The position numbers were made by a program, and so were the translations under genes. Shown here piece by piece: positions 6,424 through 8,319 of a stretch of DNA of 8,319 nucleotides (its first letter is position 1; each line of letters begins with the position of its first letter). The stretch is from Clostridia bacterium (GTDB taxonomy: Bacteria > Bacillota > Clostridia > Oscillospirales > Acutalibacteraceae). The stretch is taken from positions 1-8,319 of the forward strand of contig JAKSQL010000036.1 in the NCBI GenBank assembly GCA_024404125.1, in the 5' to 3' direction. The notes under the pieces are model-generated. The model worked only from the letters and a program-made list of their open reading frames with translations. It was not told the DNA's origin and did no database searches.

Positions 6424-7260
6424 TTGTTCGGATATATAAGAGCCGAAAAGGGCGAACTTAAAATAAAAGAGTACGATACCTACAAAGCGGTATACTGTTC
6501 GCTTTGCAGACGGCTCGGCAAAAATTACGGCATACTTTCCCGCCTTACTTTAAGTTACGATTTCACATTTCTTACAATGCTCAATATGTCGCTTAAAGAG
6601 GGTTGCCCTAAATACGAAAAAAAGCGGTGCAGGGTAAACCCGTTTAAAAAGTGTATGTACTGTGCGGACGAGCAGGCATTCGATATGCCGTCAGCGGCGG
6701 CAATGATAATGCTTTACTACAAAATCCTTGATAATATTAAGGACGAAAAGGGGTTTAAACGTCTTTTCTTCAAACTGATAAAACCGATATTTTCAAGGGC
6801 GCATAAAAAAGCAAAAGCACTTTACCCCGATATAGAAAGCGCGGTATACGAATATATTTCAGAGCAAAACGAAATTGAAAGCAAAAGCGATATAAGTATT
6901 GACGAAGCGTGCGAGCCGACCGCAAAGGTTATGGCGGATATACTGTCTTTTTGCAGTGACGATGCATCGCAAAAGCGGGTGCTTAACCGTTTAGGGTACT
7001 GTATCGGCAGATACATCTATTTGCTTGATGCGGCGGCGGATATAAAAAAAGATATTGAATCGGGCGCGTATAACTGTCTTAAAGCCGAGTATGATAAATC
7101 GGGAAATATAAACAGTCGGGTTGTACCTCAACTTTATGTTTGTGTTAACGAGGCGGCAAAGGCATTTGAGTTATTGGATATAAAAAAGTATAAATCCATT
7201 CTCGGAAATATCATATACATAGGTCTTGAATCGACCTTTTTAAAGGAGTTAAATGAATGA
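6424..7260 (+). CDS. DUF5685-like helical protein of unknown function
   Basis: 278 residues, recognised as a DUF5685-type protein by the N-terminal pattern FGYIRAEKGELKIKEY followed by YKAVYCSLCRRLG (20-32). The family usually begins M-FGY, which favours the TTG at 6424 over the in-frame GTG at 6412. Six cysteines cluster in the first 80 residues: Cys25 and Cys28 as CxxC, Cys61, Cys69, and Cys77/Cys80 as CxxC. They suggest a metal site. The rest is predicted mostly helical, with an aspartate-rich GRYIYLLDAAADIKKD at 195-210 (Asp202, Asp206, Asp210) followed by YNCLKAEY. That helix-borne DxxxD pattern loosely recalls the metal-binding helices of isoprenoid-synthase folds, but this is speculation. 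There is no signal peptide or clear membrane helix. The stop overlaps the next start by four bases (ATGA), so the two are translationally coupled. Biochemical role unknown. Confidence 0.85.
   Translation: MFGYIRAEKGELKIKEYDTYKAVYCSLCRRLGKNYGILSRLTLSYDFTFLTMLNMSLKEGCPKYEKKRCRVNPFKKCMYCADEQAFDMPSAAAMIMLYYKILDNIKDEKGFKRLFFKLIKPIFSRAHKKAKALYPDIESAVYEYISEQNEIESKSDISIDEACEPTAKVMADILSFCSDDASQKRVLNRLGYCIGRYIYLLDAAADIKKDIESGAYNCLKAEYDKSGNINSRVVPQLYVCVNEAAKAFELLDIKKYKSILGNIIYIGLESTFLKELNE
7242..7248 (+). promoter_or_regulatory. ribosome binding site of the J-domain gene
   Basis: AAAGGAG lies eight bases before the ATG at 7257, inside the end of the DUF5685-like gene. It selects this ATG over the out-of-frame ATG at 7253 and, with the ATGA overlap, supports coupled translation. 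Confidence 0.75.
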
Positions 7261-7868
7261 ACGATCCGTATGCAGTTTTAGGCGTCTCAAAAGACGCGAG
7301 TGACGAACAGATAAAAGAAGCATACCGTAATCTTGCAAGAAAGTATCACCCTGATAATTATGCGGATAACCCGCTTTCTGACCTTGCAGGCGAGAAAATG
7401 AAAGAGATAAACGATGCTTACGATGCGATTATGAACGAGCGCAGGGGCAAAAGTTCCTCCGGCTCATCATATAATCAAAACGGTGCTTCCGCTTTCCCCG
7501 AGGTGCGTTCCCTTATAAATCAAAACCGTCTTGAGCAAGCCCAAGAGGTGCTTGACGGTGTTCCCCCTCAGGCGCGTAATGCCGAGTGGTATTTTTTAAA
7601 CGGCACCGTTTTATACAGAAGAGGTTGGTTTGACCAGGCGTATACAAGTTTTTCCACCGCCGCACGTATGGACCCGAGTAACATAGAATATCAAAATGCG
7701 GTAAACAATGCGCAAAGGCAGTCGGGCAGGCAGTATAACCCCTACCGTTCTTATAATAGCGGCAGTATGTGCGGAGATCCGTGCGATATGTGTCAAAGTC
7801 TTATTTGTGCTGACTGTTGCTGCGAAATGATGGGCGGAAATTTGTGCCCGTGTATAGGTTGCCGATAA
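7257..7868 (+). CDS. J-domain protein with TPR-like repeats and a cysteine-rich tail
   Basis: 203-residue J-protein (Hsp40 type) expected to bind and stimulate an Hsp70 such as DnaK. The J domain covers about 3-62, beginning DPYAVLGVSKDAS, with the essential HPD at 31-33 and helix IV ending near NERR. A short Ser/Gly/Asn linker (65-78) leads to helical pairs at about 81-152 that look like TPRs: LINQNRLEQAQEVLDGV, then WYFLNGTVLYRRGWFDQAY and FSTAARMDPSN. The last 32 residues hold ten cysteines (172, 176, 179, 184, 187, 188, 189, 197, 199, 202), including a CCC triplet. There is no G/F region or standard DnaJ zinc finger, so it is not the main DnaJ but a specialised class C-like co-chaperone. 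It overlaps the DUF5685-like gene by four bases and abuts the membrane protein gene. The tail could bind metal, be lipidated or contact a membrane partner; none of these is shown. Confidence 0.92.
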   Translation: MNDPYAVLGVSKDASDEQIKEAYRNLARKYHPDNYADNPLSDLAGEKMKEINDAYDAIMNERRGKSSSGSSYNQNGASAFPEVRSLINQNRLEQAQEVLDGVPPQARNAEWYFLNGTVLYRRGWFDQAYTSFSTAARMDPSNIEYQNAVNNAQRQSGRQYNPYRSYNSGSMCGDPCDMCQSLICADCCCEMMGGNLCPCIGCR

Positions 7869-8319
7869 ATGAAAGCCAACGTAAAAATAACTTTAAGCGG
7901 CGTGTGTGCGGCACTTGCTACGGCATTTATGCTTCTTTCTTACTTTCCGTATCTCACCTATGCCATACCTGCTTTGGCGGGACTGTTCATAATGGTACCG
8001 CTTATCGAGACTGATATGAAATATGCCGTATTTGCCTATTTTGCGAGTGCGGTTTTAACCTTCATATTTGCAGAGCCGGAATCAAAAATGCTTTATATAT
8101 GTCTGTTCGGTTTTTATCCGATAGTAAAAGCACTTATAGAGAGAATAGGCAAAGCAGCTTTTGAGTGGGTAATAAAACTTTTACTCTTTAATCTCTGCGC
8201 CGTAACCGATTACTATATTTCGGTATATGTTTTAGGTGTCGGGTTTGACGATTTAGGGTTTATCGGAAAATACGGAATATACGTATTTTTAGCACTCTGC
8301 AATATAGTTTTCGTGCTTT
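7869..8319 (+). CDS. conserved polytopic membrane protein (3' end outside window)
   Basis: 150 residues are visible and the frame is open at the right edge. The sequence is strongly hydrophobic, with likely membrane segments at about 7-28, 31-47, 52-67, 74-90, 100-122 and 131-150. Recognisable features are SYFPYLTYAIPALAGLF near 24-40, a short acidic loop (AEPESK, 68-73), and GFYPIVKALIERI near 81-93. I have the impression that this pattern recurs in small clostridial membrane proteins, some resembling the S-components of ECF transporters, but I cannot name the family. The ATG follows the J-protein stop directly (TAAATG), and only a weak AGG lies upstream within the previous gene. Initiation therefore probably depends on ribosomes terminating there. 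Its place in the operon suggests it may anchor or be the client of the J-protein. Function unknown. Confidence 0.78.
   Translation, partial: MKANVKITLSGVCAALATAFMLLSYFPYLTYAIPALAGLFIMVPLIETDMKYAVFAYFASAVLTFIFAEPESKMLYICLFGFYPIVKALIERIGKAAFEWVIKLLLFNLCAVTDYYISVYVLGVGFDDLGFIGKYGIYVFLALCNIVFVL

Noticed and set aside
7817..8014. Plus-strand 65-codon open frame across the J-protein/membrane protein junction.
   Set aside because: It runs out of frame through the cysteine-rich tail and the start of the membrane protein, both of which are better supported.
1..8319. Defence island, prophage, insertion sequence, CRISPR array, tRNA or rRNA gene.
   Set aside because: No direct-repeat array, transposase or integrase motif, terminal inverted repeat or tRNA-like cloverleaf was seen; the genes fit an ordinary clostridial chromosome.

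Overview
The window looks like chromosomal DNA from a low-to-mid GC Firmicute of class Clostridia, probably an uncultured gut-type Oscillospirales or Christensenellales relative. This is inferred, not proven. The basis is strong sigma-A type promoters, purine-rich Shine-Dalgarno sites, frequent TTG starts, heavy use of ATA for Ile, a clostridial-style UvrA, and the pairing of a DUF5685-like gene with a J-domain gene. No RNA genes, mobile elements, CRISPR arrays or phage genes are visible. Base and codon use look even throughout, with no sign of recent transfer.

Layout. (1) Positions 1-428, minus strand: 3'-truncated histidine phosphatase gene starting at TTG. (2) Positions 429-593: an AT-rich divergent promoter region, with a TTGAAA-17-TATAAA promoter for the phosphatase and a near-consensus TTGACT-17-TATAAT promoter for the rightward operon. 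(3) Positions 594-3391: a two-gene operon. It encodes a fused permease/ATPase ABC exporter, with an unusual N-terminal PH-like domain and zinc ribbon, and a DUF1854 protein; it ends at a strong hairpin at 3398-3428. (4) Positions 3519-6356: uvrA, with its own promoter and a TTG start. (5) Positions 6424 to the right edge: a tightly coupled operon of a DUF5685-like cysteine-bearing helical protein, a J-domain/TPR/Cys-rich protein (ATGA overlap) and a polytopic membrane protein (TAAATG junction, cut by the window edge).

How the genes work together. The ABC exporter and DUF1854 protein form a recurrent pair and very likely act together at the membrane on an unknown substrate. UvrA is the damage-recognition ATPase of nucleotide excision repair; no uvrB or uvrC is adjacent. 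The last three genes are translationally coupled. They probably form a functional unit in which a J-protein recruits DnaK (Hsp70) to a cysteine-rich, possibly membrane-linked assembly, but no member has an established role that I can name.

The most notable points are the accessory-domain ABC exporter with its DUF1854 partner, the uncharacterised DUF5685/J-protein/membrane-protein operon with a ten-cysteine tail, three TTG starts among seven genes, and two start codons that differ from the longest open frame. I see no clear evidence for a wholly new defence or mobile system.
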